From Endomicrobiia bacterium (GTDB lineage: Bacteria; Elusimicrobiota; Endomicrobiia; Endomicrobiales; Endomicrobiaceae): a DNA stretch of 33,536 nt. Location: NCBI GenBank assembly GCA_009776745.1, contig WRNH01000015.1:1-33536 (forward strand), in the 5' to 3' direction. Under the pieces are notes generated by a model. That model was not told the DNA's origin, ran no database searches, and saw nothing but the letters and a program-made list of their open reading frames with translations. The translations under genes were made by a program, and so were the position numbers. Shown piece by piece: positions 17,446 to 24,891 of the stretch. Positions within the stretch are counted from its first letter, which is position 1; each line of letters opens with the position of its first letter.

Positions 17446-17448
17446 AAA
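17420..17448 (-). promoter_or_regulatory. Candidate promoter for the lipoprotein-suhB-nth run
   Basis: A perfect TATAAT on the minus strand (17420-17425) lies 26 nt before the lipoprotein ATG. The hexamer at 17 bp spacing (17443-17448, TTTTAA) is a poor -35. The divergent gene arrangement makes a promoter here likely. Confidence 0.45.
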
Positions 17449-17561
17449 GACACATACATCCGCGGATGCATCATGAAATAAATTTACCGTCATCCTTCTT
17501 TCGCTGCTTTATCATGGATTCAAAATCAATTGAATCAAAAACAGACAAAAGGAGAAAGATC

Positions 17562-17771
17562 ATGAAGAAAAAAAATCGCGTTGCGATGTTGGGGATGTTT
17601 ACGTTGAGCAGTTTGAGTTTTGCGGGAGAAGGTTTTCATAAAGGGCATAAAAAAATGGACACTGAACAAAAAGCAAAATTTGAAGCGGTGAAAAAAGAGA
17701 AAACCGAATACTTAAAAAAACTTCAAAGACAAAAAATAGCCGATAATGATAACCGCAATGAAAAAACCTAA
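17562..17771 (+). CDS. Small exported protein, 69 residues
   Basis: The only plus-strand gene I accept. The ATG at 17562 has a strong AGGAG 8 nt upstream; the open frame further upstream has no such site. MKKKNRVAMLGMFTLSSLSFA is a Sec signal peptide, likely cut after FA, leaving a mature protein of under 50 residues. It is rich in Lys, Glu and Gln and predicted helical (KMDTEQKAKFEAVKKEKTEYLKKLQRQ), with two His near its start (GFHKGHKK). The pattern recalls short periplasmic Spy/CpxP-like or metal-related peptides, but I do not recognise a family. It faces the HEAT-like gene convergently; no clear terminator is seen at 17772-17853. Confidence 0.65.
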   Translation: MKKKNRVAMLGMFTLSSLSFAGEGFHKGHKKMDTEQKAKFEAVKKEKTEYLKKLQRQKIADNDNRNEKT

Positions 17772-17853
17772 AACCTTACGGCCTTATATCTATTTAGTTT
17801 AATACGGGATAAACATACCCCTTGATTATAACAATACATAAATTACATTTTGT

Positions 17854-18381
17854 CTATTTCCTTAATTTTTTCGCTTTTTTCAAGCCGTTAAGCAATTGAT
17901 TTTTTATGCCGTTTTCTTTTTCTTTATCGCATAAGTCAGTAAGAACATCAAAAAGTTTGCTATTGGCATATTTTGGAATTTGAATTATTCTCGCAAAAGC
18001 GTACGCGCTGCTCCAACGGATTACCGTACCTTCGTCTTTTGTGTTTTTCATTATATCTGTTATTGCAGCGTCTAAATCGTTTGGAAACAAATGCGCTATA
18101 TTGCCGACTATTCTTGAAACCTCTCTTTTTATGTTATTCGATTTCGATGTAATAAATTTTTGGGTAAATTTCAGCCAATCCCTGTTTGATATTTCAGGAT
18201 TTTTAGAAGAAACTTCTTCCATTGCTTCAAAAACTAACGCCATTTTCTTATCGTCAAGCGTATTTTTTAATTTTTGGATTTCTTTGATTGTAATTGATTT
18301 CTTTCGTATGGCTTCGGCTATTTCTTCTCTTTTTTGGACAGGTTTAATTGATTTGTTATCCAGCAAACTGATAATGTTCAT
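17854..18381 (-). CDS. HEAT-repeat-like helical protein
   Basis: 175 residues from MNIISLLDNKS; GAGGCGG lies about 6 nt before this ATG, and a TTG six codons upstream is the weaker alternative. The protein is all-helical with repeats resembling HEAT/ARM units (SKSNNIKREVSRIVGNIAHLFPNDLDAAITDIMKN; DEGTVIRWSSAYAFARIIQIP), containing the conserved Arg/Asp positions of such repeats. It has no signal peptide and is probably cytosolic, likely a binding scaffold. It starts about 20 nt after the AlbA_2 regulator and is the last gene of the three-gene module beginning with the DUF4325 protein. Function is unknown. Confidence 0.7.
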   Translation of the reverse strand: MNIISLLDNKSIKPVQKREEIAEAIRKKSITIKEIQKLKNTLDDKKMALVFEAMEEVSSKNPEISNRDWLKFTQKFITSKSNNIKREVSRIVGNIAHLFPNDLDAAITDIMKNTKDEGTVIRWSSAYAFARIIQIPKYANSKLFDVLTDLCDKEKENGIKNQLLNGLKKAKKLRK

Positions 18382-18402
18382 ATCTACCGCCTCAATCAAA
18401 TT

Positions 18403-19767
18403 TTAAATAATTTCCCAATACCCGTCTTTTTTTGAGCCGACACGGCGGATTTTGTTTTCTTCTTTTAGTTTTTTTAAATTCCATTTTATACCATCGATGG
18501 TTAAATCTAAAAGACCAGACAGTTCCAATGTGGTCACTTTTGGATTTTGTCTTATAACTTCAATAATTTTATGTGTAGTTTTTATGGTAGTTTTATGTGT
18601 AGTTTTTATGGTAGTTTTCTCCCTGCTTTTCTCACTACTTTCCTCCTTACTTTTCAGGGCAGCTTCTCTTTCTGCTTCTTCTTCAATACTCTTGTCAAAC
18701 TTCAAAGTTAACCGCACTCCGACTTTGCTGATTTGAAACGCTTCGCGCCCATACAAACCCACAATATAAGGAATTCCCGTGCCTAAATGTTCTACCAGCT
18801 CCAAATCTTGAAATATGCGCATAATTTCCGGATTGCGCGGCGTTGAACAACCTGTGAAAAATGCTTCTTCTGTCATATACTCTAAAGGATTGCCGTAAGT
18901 TGTTATTTCAAACCTGTCTTCAAAAACTTCAAAAATAGGGGTATCGTCTCGTGAATAATCATTATGAACGAAAGCGTTTATTACTGCCTCGCGAAGCGCC
19001 TCTTTATCTACATATTTCTTGTCTAAACGCGGTTTAAACCCCTGCTTTTTTGACTGCGTCTGATTGGCAACATCCATTCTATCTTGAATTCTGCTTAGCG
19101 CAGTAAGCAAACATCTGTCGCCGTATTCTTCTTTTTTGAAAGTTTTTGAAGTTCTATCTTTCCCTGACCATAAAGCAAACCTGATAGAAAATCTATTTTC
19201 ATCGGCAAAAAGATAAGCTATTTGATTATATTTACCGTACGGTGTTCTGAATTTTAAATTTGTCGCAAAATGTTCGTTAAGTTCTTTTCCTTTCTCGGCA
19301 TAATAAATTTTAAGCTGCGCAAATTTTAAATCTTGAACGCTTGAGGGCAAATTTCTTAAAGATATGGGATGGCGTTTTGCCATTAACTTTGCAATCATTT
19401 CTTCCGGCATAGGTTGTATGGCTGAGCCAATACGGATAAAACAACCGGACTCTGAACGCCCTTTTTGTTTTATGTAATAAGGAACATCAGAACCGCTTGC
19501 AATATTTACAACCACAACCGTTTTACCGTGCATATCTTTCGTAAAAACGTCAAAAAGTCCCAAAATGCTTGGGCGGATATTATCTTTGAGTCTGTCTTTG
19601 ATTTTTAATTGAATGTCGTCGGGATTTGCAACGCCGACAGCAGTACCGTCGTTTTTAACGCCGATGTAAATATCGCCGCCTTTAGAGTTAAGAAATGCAA
19701 CGGCTTCTTTTTCAAGGCTGTCGGTAAGTTTTTCTTTGTATTCTATACGGTTTGTTTCAATGTTCAT
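18403..19767 (-). CDS. AlbA_2 (Schlafen-type) / HATPase_c_4 / winged-helix protein
   Basis: 454 residues from MNIETNRIEYKE, chosen because GAGG lies upstream and AlbA_2 proteins begin this way; an ATG 36 nt earlier is possible. Order: AlbA_2 domain at about 5-125 (EYKEKL, AFLNSKGGDIYIGV), HATPase_c_4 region at about 255-340 (EALREAVINAFVHNDYS, EDRFEITTYGNP, TPRNPEIMRIF, EHLGTGIPYIV), a charged linker with a duplicated KTTIKTTH, and a C-terminal winged helix (about 399-454). This architecture is common in RecG-like putative transcription regulators, often in accessory regions. It follows a STAS-like DUF4325 gene and precedes a HEAT-like gene. Confidence 0.85.
   Translation of the reverse strand: MNIETNRIEYKEKLTDSLEKEAVAFLNSKGGDIYIGVKNDGTAVGVANPDDIQLKIKDRLKDNIRPSILGLFDVFTKDMHGKTVVVVNIASGSDVPYYIKQKGRSESGCFIRIGSAIQPMPEEMIAKLMAKRHPISLRNLPSSVQDLKFAQLKIYYAEKGKELNEHFATNLKFRTPYGKYNQIAYLFADENRFSIRFALWSGKDRTSKTFKKEEYGDRCLLTALSRIQDRMDVANQTQSKKQGFKPRLDKKYVDKEALREAVINAFVHNDYSRDDTPIFEVFEDRFEITTYGNPLEYMTEEAFFTGCSTPRNPEIMRIFQDLELVEHLGTGIPYIVGLYGREAFQISKVGVRLTLKFDKSIEEEAEREAALKSKEESSEKSREKTTIKTTHKTTIKTTHKIIEVIRQNPKVTTLELSGLLDLTIDGIKWNLKKLKEENKIRRVGSKKDGYWEII
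18567..18614. repeat. 24-bp tandem duplication inside the AlbA_2 gene
   Basis: 18567-18590 and 18591-18614 are identical. The repeat is in frame and encodes KTTIKTTH twice in the linker before the winged helix. It is a candidate slippage site: a change of one unit alters linker length by eight residues without breaking the frame. Confidence 0.9.
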
Positions 19768-19804
19768 ACTTTGCGCCTCTTTAAGTCTTATTTGCTTACC
19801 CATT

Positions 19805-20050
19805 TCAACGATTCTGAAACGGACGGATTTGACGTATTTTCGTACTAATAATAGCATTTTTGAATTCTCTTTTAATTCCACTGATAAATTCATCAGCCCA
19901 ACCCGGCGTTAAAACATCAACATCTGCAAAATCAAGTATAAATTCCGCTTCATCCGCTTTTAGCGTGTATGCTTTCGCGGCTAAAAAGGCTTCTCTAGCG
20001 TCAGGTCTTGAAGTTAAATTATTACCGAACTTTGATATTTGAATTTTCAT
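19805..20050 (-). CDS. STAS-like DUF4325 protein
   Basis: 81 residues. The segment AEFILDFADVDVLTPGWADEFISGI is the hallmark of DUF4325, a STAS-like fold (beta strand, then a DxxxVxxxxxxFAdE-type helix). The N-terminus (MKIQISKFGNNLTSRPDAREAFLAA) also fits. No Shine-Dalgarno sequence is obvious before the ATG. The stop codon lies 37 nt before the chosen AlbA_2 start, and 1 nt before the alternative one, so the two are coupled. STAS proteins often act as switchable partners of GHKL ATPase domains. The next gene has a HATPase_c_4 region, so the pair may form a regulatory switch (inference). Confidence 0.8.
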   Translation of the reverse strand: MKIQISKFGNNLTSRPDAREAFLAAKAYTLKADEAEFILDFADVDVLTPGWADEFISGIKREFKNAIISTKIRQIRPFQNR

Positions 20051-20086
20051 ATGTATTTATCTTACAAAATAAAATTAACAAACAAA

Positions 20087-20122
20087 ATACCCCAACTGAT
20101 TAGCCAAACTCAGTTGAGGTAT
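20087..20122 (-). terminator. Hairpin terminator after tRNA-Asp
   Basis: ATACCCCAACTGA (20087-20099) pairs with TCAGTTGAGGTAT (20110-20122) over 13 positions with one G-T pair, loop of 10 nt. On the minus strand a T-rich stretch (TTTTGTTTG) follows. It lies about 45 nt beyond the tRNA-Asp 3' end and separates it from the DUF4325 gene. Confidence 0.75.
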
Positions 20123-20167
20123 ACTTTTAAGAAACTATTAAGAGACAATTTCTTTGAAAATGAAATA

Positions 20168-20243
20168 CGGGGACGACGGGATTTGAACCCGCGGTCTCTG
20201 CCTTGACAGGGCAGTGTGTTAAACCAGGCTACACCACATCCCC
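20168..20243 (-). tRNA. tRNA-Asp (anticodon GTC)
   Basis: Minus-strand cloverleaf: acceptor GGGGATG/CGTCCCC with one G-T pair, D-stem GTGT/ACAC, anticodon stem CTGCC/GGCAG with loop CTGTCAA (anticodon GTC), T-arm with TTCAAAT, discriminator G as usual for Asp. CCA is not encoded. It has its own consensus promoter and terminator. The DUF4325/AlbA_2/HEAT module lies immediately beyond its 3' end. Confidence 0.97.
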
Positions 20244-20257
20244 AAAACAGCTTTGAG

Positions 20258-20286
20258 ATTATACCAGAAAGAATTTTTAATGTCAA
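20258..20286 (-). promoter_or_regulatory. Consensus sigma-70 promoter for tRNA-Asp
   Basis: On the minus strand a perfect TTGACA (20281-20286), an exact 17-bp spacer and a perfect TATAAT (20258-20263) lie 14 nt before the tRNA 5' end. The -35 box starts just after the crcB stop codon. This is the strongest promoter in the window and shows that the housekeeping sigma factor uses the standard consensus. Confidence 0.93.
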
Positions 20287-20289
20287 ATT

Positions 20290-20670
20290 TTAATTTTGTT
20301 TGAACACTTTTGCAAGCATATAACCGGCAAAAAAACCAAAAATAGCCAAAGACATTGAAACGCTTAAGTAGACAATTGAAGAAACAAAATTTCCGTTTTT
20401 AACAAGTGTTGAAAACTCCAGCGAAAAAGCGGAAAAAGTCGTAAAGCCTCCGAGAAATCCGATAATGACAAAATGTTTTACGTGTATGCTTTGTGAGCCG
20501 TTTTCATAAAGAGAATCGATAAATCCCATAATAAAACATCCTAAGAAATTTACTGCGATTATTGTGAAAGGTATTCCCCACCTGCTTACCGGAAAAAATT
20601 CGGATATCAAAAATCTGAACAAAGCGCCGAAAGCCCCTCCGAAAAATACCGCAAAAGCGTTTTGAAACAT
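20290..20670 (-). CDS. crcB: Fluoride ion channel CrcB/FluC
   Basis: 126 residues, four membrane helices, normal length for the dual-topology fluoride exporter. Conserved features are GGAFGALFRF near the N-terminus, N41 in IAVNFLGCF, and the pore segment GGFTTFSAFSLE at 74-85. A strong AAAGGAGG precedes the ATG. It is a single gene, so it likely works as an antiparallel homodimer. No fluoride riboswitch is recognisable upstream; instead the gap to priA holds a palindrome. It is probably the last protein gene of the gmk-to-priA cluster. Confidence 0.95.
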   Translation of the reverse strand: MFQNAFAVFFGGAFGALFRFLISEFFPVSRWGIPFTIIAVNFLGCFIMGFIDSLYENGSQSIHVKHFVIIGFLGGFTTFSAFSLEFSTLVKNGNFVSSIVYLSVSMSLAIFGFFAGYMLAKVFKQN

Positions 20671-20711
20671 GAAACCTCCTTTTTAGAAGCTCGGAAATAA
20701 TTAACAATTTT

Positions 20712-20823
20712 CAATTAACAAATAACAATTTCGGAGTTCGGCCTCCGATTCAGACATTCGAGGATAAACCCCGCCGAACCTATTAATAGGTTTCGCTTCA
20801 CAAAACACTTTAATTGTTAATTG
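20712..20823. repeat. Palindromic element between priA and crcB
   Basis: The arms CAATTAACAA (20712-20721) and TTGTTAATTG (20814-20823) are perfect inverted repeats. The interior has CGGAGTTCGGCCTCCG (20732-20747), itself a hairpin, and CCTATTAATAGG (20779-20790), a palindrome. CAATTTCGGAGTTCGG resembles a motif in the element at 14060-14156. The rest of the 188-bp gap is empty. Confidence 0.75.
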
Positions 20824-20858
20824 CTGCTGCCATTCTCTCCAAACTTTACTCTATTTCC

Positions 20859-22844
20859 TCAAATCAAATCCGACGGCATGATTTCTATGCTTATCTGCGT
20901 GCCGGCGGATTGTTTATAAGCGCTTATTAAAGGAGCGGCTTTTAGCATGTCTTCCTTATTGCCTTTAATAATTATATGTTTTCTGTAAGTATTGTGAAGT
21001 TTTGATATATAAGCCGGCGCGGGACCTAAAAGTTTTATGTGCAGTTCGCAACTTTTTATAAATCCTTCAAGCAATATAAAAAGCCGTTCGGAATCTTCTT
21101 CGGCTTTTTTGTCGTCTTTATTTTTCACGACAATTTTAGCTATATCGCAATACGGCGGGTAAAAAAGTTTTTTTCTGTATTCGGTTTCGGCTTTATAAAA
21201 AGCCGTAAAATCATGCTTTTTAGCACATTCAATGGCATAATGCTCGGGGTGTCCGGTCTGCACAATGACATTCCCGCGCATATCCCCTCTTCCGCATCTG
21301 CCGGCAACCTGAGTTATAATTTGAAACGTTTTTTCTGCGGATTTAAAATCCGGAAGATATAATGACGTGTCCGCGTCTATAACGCAGACAAGGCTCACCC
21401 TGGGAAAATCAAAACCTTTGGCGATCATCTGCGTGCCAAGCAAAATGTCATACTCTTCGTTTTTAATGCCTTTATACGCGTTTGAATAAACTTCTTTCGA
21501 CGAAGCCGTATCTCCGTCAAGCCTGAATATTTTCGCGCCGCTGAACATTTTTTTCAATTCGTCTTCAACTTTTTGCGTGCCCGTGCCGAATACCGATATT
21601 TCTTTACTTTGGCACACGCAGCAAACTGCGGGAAGTTTTTTGCTTTCGCCGCAGTAATGACATTTCAGCAAGTCCGGATTTCTGTGATAAACCATAGATA
21701 TGGAACAGCTCGGACACTGAAACACGCTTCCGCATTTGCGGCACATTATTGAAGGAGAGTATCCCCTTCTGTTTAAAAATACTATTACCTGTTCTTTTTT
21801 TGCCAATGCTTTTGAAATAGCGTCTATTGTTTCAGGCAGCAAAAGGCTTCTGCCGTAAATTTTATTTTTCAGCGAAAGAACTTTCACCTCGGGAAGCCGC
21901 TTCTTATCTATTCTTTCGGGAAGTTCAATTAAAGCCAGCTTATTTTCCAAAGCGTCTTTATAGCTTTCCAAAGAAGGCGTCGCGGAACCGAGCACAACGG
22001 AAGCTTTGTGATAATTTCCTCTCCAGAAAGCAATTTCTCTCGCATCATAAGAAGGTTTTTGTTCCTGCTTATACGTATGTTCATGTTCTTCGTCTATGAT
22101 TATCAAACCTAAATTTTCAAAAGGCGCAAATACGGCAGAACGCGCTCCGAGCATAATTTTTATTTCGCCGTTTTTTGCTTTCATGTAAAGTTTATATTTT
22201 TCCGTATCGCTTACGGCGCTGTGCCATACGCCGATTTTACATCCAAAGCGTTTTGTTACGATATCGACAAACTGCGGCGTAAGAGAAATTTCTGAAATAA
22301 GCATTATGGCGCTTTTACCAAGGTTTAACGCATGTTCAATACAGGTGAGGTAAACTTCCGTTTTTCCCGACGCGGTTATGCCGAACATCAAAAACTTTCC
22401 GTTTTCCCCGCCGGATATGCTTTTGTTTATCATATCAGCCGCATTTTGCTGCGCAGCATTAAGATTATGCCTTATATCGTATGAGTTTTCATCGCCGGCA
22501 AAAACATCTTTCGGTTTTCTTTTAGGAATTTTCATCGACACGGGAATTATTGAAGCCAGCGCTTCGCCCAAAGAACAAACATAATTCCCGCTTATATATT
22601 TCGCCAGTTCAAGCGATTCTTTTGTTATAACATTTTCATTGTCGATGATCGATTCTATAGGTTTGAGTTCAAAATCATTTTCCGCGGTTTCGCGTACTGC
22701 CAATGCGTAAGCCGTCATCGGCCTGTTTTTGAATTTTACTTTTATTCTCTTGCCGGCAATGCTTTGCGGATCGGTGTTTTGTAAAGGAAGATAGTAGAAT
22801 GTTTGGTTAAGCGGCACAGGAACAACAACTTCAATTACTTTCAT
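20859..22844 (-). CDS. priA: Primosomal replication-restart helicase PriA
   Basis: 661 residues, somewhat shorter than the 730 of E. coli. An N-terminal 3' DNA-binding domain (VVVPVPLNQTFYYLP) precedes the helicase core: Walker A GITASGKT at 155-162, DEEH at 251-254, VLGSATPSLES. An eight-cysteine zinc-binding insert of CxxC pairs follows (CRKCGSVFQCPSC, CHYCGES, CCVCQS), then motifs V/VI (GTQMIAKGFDFP, QVAGRCGRG). It reloads the replisome at stalled forks. Its ATG overlaps the UDG stop (ATGA). The gmk-rpoZ-coaBC-priA order is widely conserved. Confidence 0.97.
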   Translation of the reverse strand: MKVIEVVVPVPLNQTFYYLPLQNTDPQSIAGKRIKVKFKNRPMTAYALAVRETAENDFELKPIESIIDNENVITKESLELAKYISGNYVCSLGEALASIIPVSMKIPKRKPKDVFAGDENSYDIRHNLNAAQQNAADMINKSISGGENGKFLMFGITASGKTEVYLTCIEHALNLGKSAIMLISEISLTPQFVDIVTKRFGCKIGVWHSAVSDTEKYKLYMKAKNGEIKIMLGARSAVFAPFENLGLIIIDEEHEHTYKQEQKPSYDAREIAFWRGNYHKASVVLGSATPSLESYKDALENKLALIELPERIDKKRLPEVKVLSLKNKIYGRSLLLPETIDAISKALAKKEQVIVFLNRRGYSPSIMCRKCGSVFQCPSCSISMVYHRNPDLLKCHYCGESKKLPAVCCVCQSKEISVFGTGTQKVEDELKKMFSGAKIFRLDGDTASSKEVYSNAYKGIKNEEYDILLGTQMIAKGFDFPRVSLVCVIDADTSLYLPDFKSAEKTFQIITQVAGRCGRGDMRGNVIVQTGHPEHYAIECAKKHDFTAFYKAETEYRKKLFYPPYCDIAKIVVKNKDDKKAEEDSERLFILLEGFIKSCELHIKLLGPAPAYISKLHNTYRKHIIIKGNKEDMLKAAPLISAYKQSAGTQISIEIMPSDLI

Positions 22845-23602
22845 ATTTCGCCTGTTTTAAGAAACTTCATTACTTTTTTCATATCGTCCCAGACAAACTT
22901 TTTAAGGTTCGGATTTCTCAAAAGCGCGGCCGGATGATAAGTCGGCATCAGTTTTATGCCGTTATACTCTTTTACCGTTCCGCGTATCGTGCTTATTGAT
23001 TCTTCGCTTTTCAGCAGTCCTCTTGTAGAAGAAGCTCCGAGCGTAACGATTATCTTCGGCTGTATTATTTCAAGCTGCCTGTCCAAATACTGACGACAAA
23101 TTTCCATCTCTTCCAAAGCAGGCGGTCTGTCATTTCCGCGCAGCTCGGGATCTGACGGATCTTTCATAGGATGGCATTTCACTATATTCGCTATATACAC
23201 GGTTTCACGGGTATAACCCATCGCCTCAATAATTTTTGTCAAAAGCTGGCCGGCTCTTCCGATAAAAGGTTCTCCTTTGTGGTCTTCGTCAAAACCCGGC
23301 CCTTCGCCGACAAATATTAACTCCGCGCTTGCCGAACCTGCGCCGAAAACGCAGTTCAAACGGCTCGCTCCCAGAGGACACTTTCTGCATTTGTCCGTCT
23401 CTTTTTTCAATGCCTCAAGTTCCTGCGAAGGTCCTGATTTTTTTACGGTAAAACCGTTTTCCTTAACAGCTTCGGCTGATTTTTTTTCAGACGGCATTTT
23501 CACCGCAGGCTCCTTGTATATCTCGTCTTCGCCCCAGTTTTGATACTCTTCAAGAGATCTTTTTGCAAGTTTTATTATTTGCGAATATTCTGAGTGTTTC
23601 AT
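22841..23602 (-). CDS. Uracil-DNA glycosylase, type 4 (iron-sulfur)
   Basis: 253 residues. The core matches family-4 UDG: CRKCPLGASRLNCVFG with Cys72 and Cys75, GEGPGFDEDHKGEPFIGRAG at 99-118, NIVKCHP with Cys143, Cys169 in EEMEICRQYL, and the C-terminal TYHPAALLRNP catalytic segment. The four Cys at 72, 75, 143 and 169 are the likely [4Fe-4S] ligands. A stretch of about 60 residues without recognisable motifs precedes the core. It removes uracil from DNA. The gene sits between coaB and priA, overlapping coaB by 53 nt and priA by 4 nt, so it looks inserted into an otherwise classic cluster. Confidence 0.93.
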   Translation of the reverse strand: MKHSEYSQIIKLAKRSLEEYQNWGEDEIYKEPAVKMPSEKKSAEAVKENGFTVKKSGPSQELEALKKETDKCRKCPLGASRLNCVFGAGSASAELIFVGEGPGFDEDHKGEPFIGRAGQLLTKIIEAMGYTRETVYIANIVKCHPMKDPSDPELRGNDRPPALEEMEICRQYLDRQLEIIQPKIIVTLGASSTRGLLKSEESISTIRGTVKEYNGIKLMPTYHPAALLRNPNLKKFVWDDMKKVMKFLKTGEI

Positions 23603-24215
23603 CTATTATTTTTCCAGCAATTTTATTTTTATCCGAATTTTTTACGGTTATAACATGTCCGTCTTTACTTATAATATGAACGGAAGTTTTGTCAGCGCCG
23701 AGAGATTCTCTGCCGTTGGCTATTATTAAATCAAGATTTTTGGATTTCAGCTTGCTTACGGCATTTGCAATGTGATTTTCAGTTTCCAGCGCAAAACCCG
23801 CAACCGTCCGGTTGTTTTTATTTTTTCCGCAGTAGGCGATAATGTCGGGATTTTTCTTAAGCTTCAATACCTGATGAGCTTTCGCTCCATTTTTTATTTT
23901 ATTGTTTTTATATGATGCCGGAGCAAAATCAGCCACGGCGGCGGCGCCTATAATAATGTCCGCTTTATCCATATTTTCTTTTACGGCCTTAAACATATCG
24001 GCCGCGCTTACAATTTTTATGAGTTTCACGCCCTCGGGAGGCATAATTTCGCTTTTGCCGCTTATAAAAATTACCTTATTATTTTTATCAATAGCGGCTT
24101 TAGCAAGTGCAGCGCCCATTTTTCCGGAAGAAGCATTGCTGATAAATCTTACCGGATCAATATACTCTTTTGTAGAACCGGAAGTTATAAGAAACGTAAA
24201 ACGCGATTTTCTCAT
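23550..24215 (-). CDS. coaB: Phosphopantothenate-cysteine ligase CoaB (separate gene)
   Basis: 221 residues matching the C-terminal half of CoaBC: LITSGSTKEYIDPVRFISNASSGKMG, an AAAVADFAP motif and the KNPDII / VAGFALET segment typical of the nucleotide-binding ligase. It joins cysteine to 4'-phosphopantothenate, normally with CTP. In most bacteria it is fused to CoaC; here a 130-nt gap with stops separates them and it has its own ATG. The Shine-Dalgarno sequence is weak (GCGGT). The C-terminus runs into the UDG gene by 53 nt. The enzyme core looks intact. Confidence 0.93.
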   Translation of the reverse strand: MRKSRFTFLITSGSTKEYIDPVRFISNASSGKMGAALAKAAIDKNNKVIFISGKSEIMPPEGVKLIKIVSAADMFKAVKENMDKADIIIGAAAVADFAPASYKNNKIKNGAKAHQVLKLKKNPDIIAYCGKNKNNRTVAGFALETENHIANAVSKLKSKNLDLIIANGRESLGADKTSVHIISKDGHVITVKNSDKNKIAGKIIDETLRIFANNKTCKKIS

Positions 24216-24250
24216 TTTAGCGACCGCAAGATTTTTTTATATTTATATCT

Positions 24251-24343
24251 TTAACGACGACTGCCCCGTCCAAGCCTCACAAGTAAAGCGGCGGCAGGAA
24301 GAACTTTGTTTCTGACGGGACATTTGCCGTTTTTTTTAGACAT
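24251..24343 (-). CDS. Possible 30-residue ORF between coaC and coaB
   Basis: An ATG 2 nt after the coaC stop opens a frame of 30 residues (MSKKNGKCPVRNKV..., ending GRGSRR), basic and with one Cys. It is not recognisable as any known small protein, and the upstream purine match is weak. It occupies the place where a fused CoaBC would have its linker, so it may be a real small protein or just decayed linker/leader sequence. Low certainty. Confidence 0.25.
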   Translation of the reverse strand: MSKKNGKCPVRNKVLPAAALLVRLGRGSRR

Positions 24344-24345
24344 CT

Positions 24346-24891
24346 TCAGGAAAGTTCCTTAACAATTGCCGAAATAATATTTTCTACCGCAGCAAGCCTT
24401 CCGCAGCCGGTGTCGCCGCAGGCAAGTTCGCCGCTTTCCGGCATTACAAATTTATATCCGTAACTTTTCAAAGAGGAAATATTTATTTGAGTGGCTTTAT
24501 GCCCGAACATATCCGCGTTCATCGCCGGACAAATCAATATTTTAGCTTTTGAAGCCAGAAGCGTCGCAGAAAGCAAATCGTCTGCTCTGCCGCTTGCCAG
24601 CCTTGACATAATGTCCGCGGTTGCGGGAACAACTGCAATAATATCGGCTTTTTTAGCAAGCGTTATATGCTCTATTTCCCAAGCGGCAGGCTCTTCAAAC
24701 ATACCCTGATGAACTTTATTTTTTGACAAAGTCTGCAAAGTTAAAGGAGTTATAAATTTTGAACCGCCGTTTGTCAAAATGCATTCGACATTAGCGCCGA
24801 GCTTTACAAGCCCGCGTATTATATCGCAAACCTTATACGCCGCTATGCCGCCGCAAACGCCTAAGATGATATTTTTACCTTTCAAATCCAT
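24346..24891 (-). CDS. coaC: Phosphopantothenoylcysteine decarboxylase CoaC (separate gene)
   Basis: 181 residues, the flavoprotein half of CoaBC. The start GVCGGIAAYKV, His in WEIEHI, PAMNADM and GELACGDTGCGRL correspond to the flavin-binding and catalytic His, Asn and Cys positions of the HFCD family. It decarboxylates phosphopantothenoylcysteine to phosphopantetheine. The ATG overlaps the rpoZ stop (TAATG). The stop is a clean TGA and the downstream CoaB half is a separate gene, which is unusual for a bacterium. Confidence 0.95.
   Translation of the reverse strand: MDLKGKNIILGVCGGIAAYKVCDIIRGLVKLGANVECILTNGGSKFITPLTLQTLSKNKVHQGMFEEPAAWEIEHITLAKKADIIAVVPATADIMSRLASGRADDLLSATLLASKAKILICPAMNADMFGHKATQINISSLKSYGYKFVMPESGELACGDTGCGRLAAVENIISAIVKELS

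Noticed and set aside
20671-20858. Fluoride riboswitch in front of crcB
   Set aside because: I found no crcB-motif pseudoknot core; the gap is filled by a palindromic repeat.
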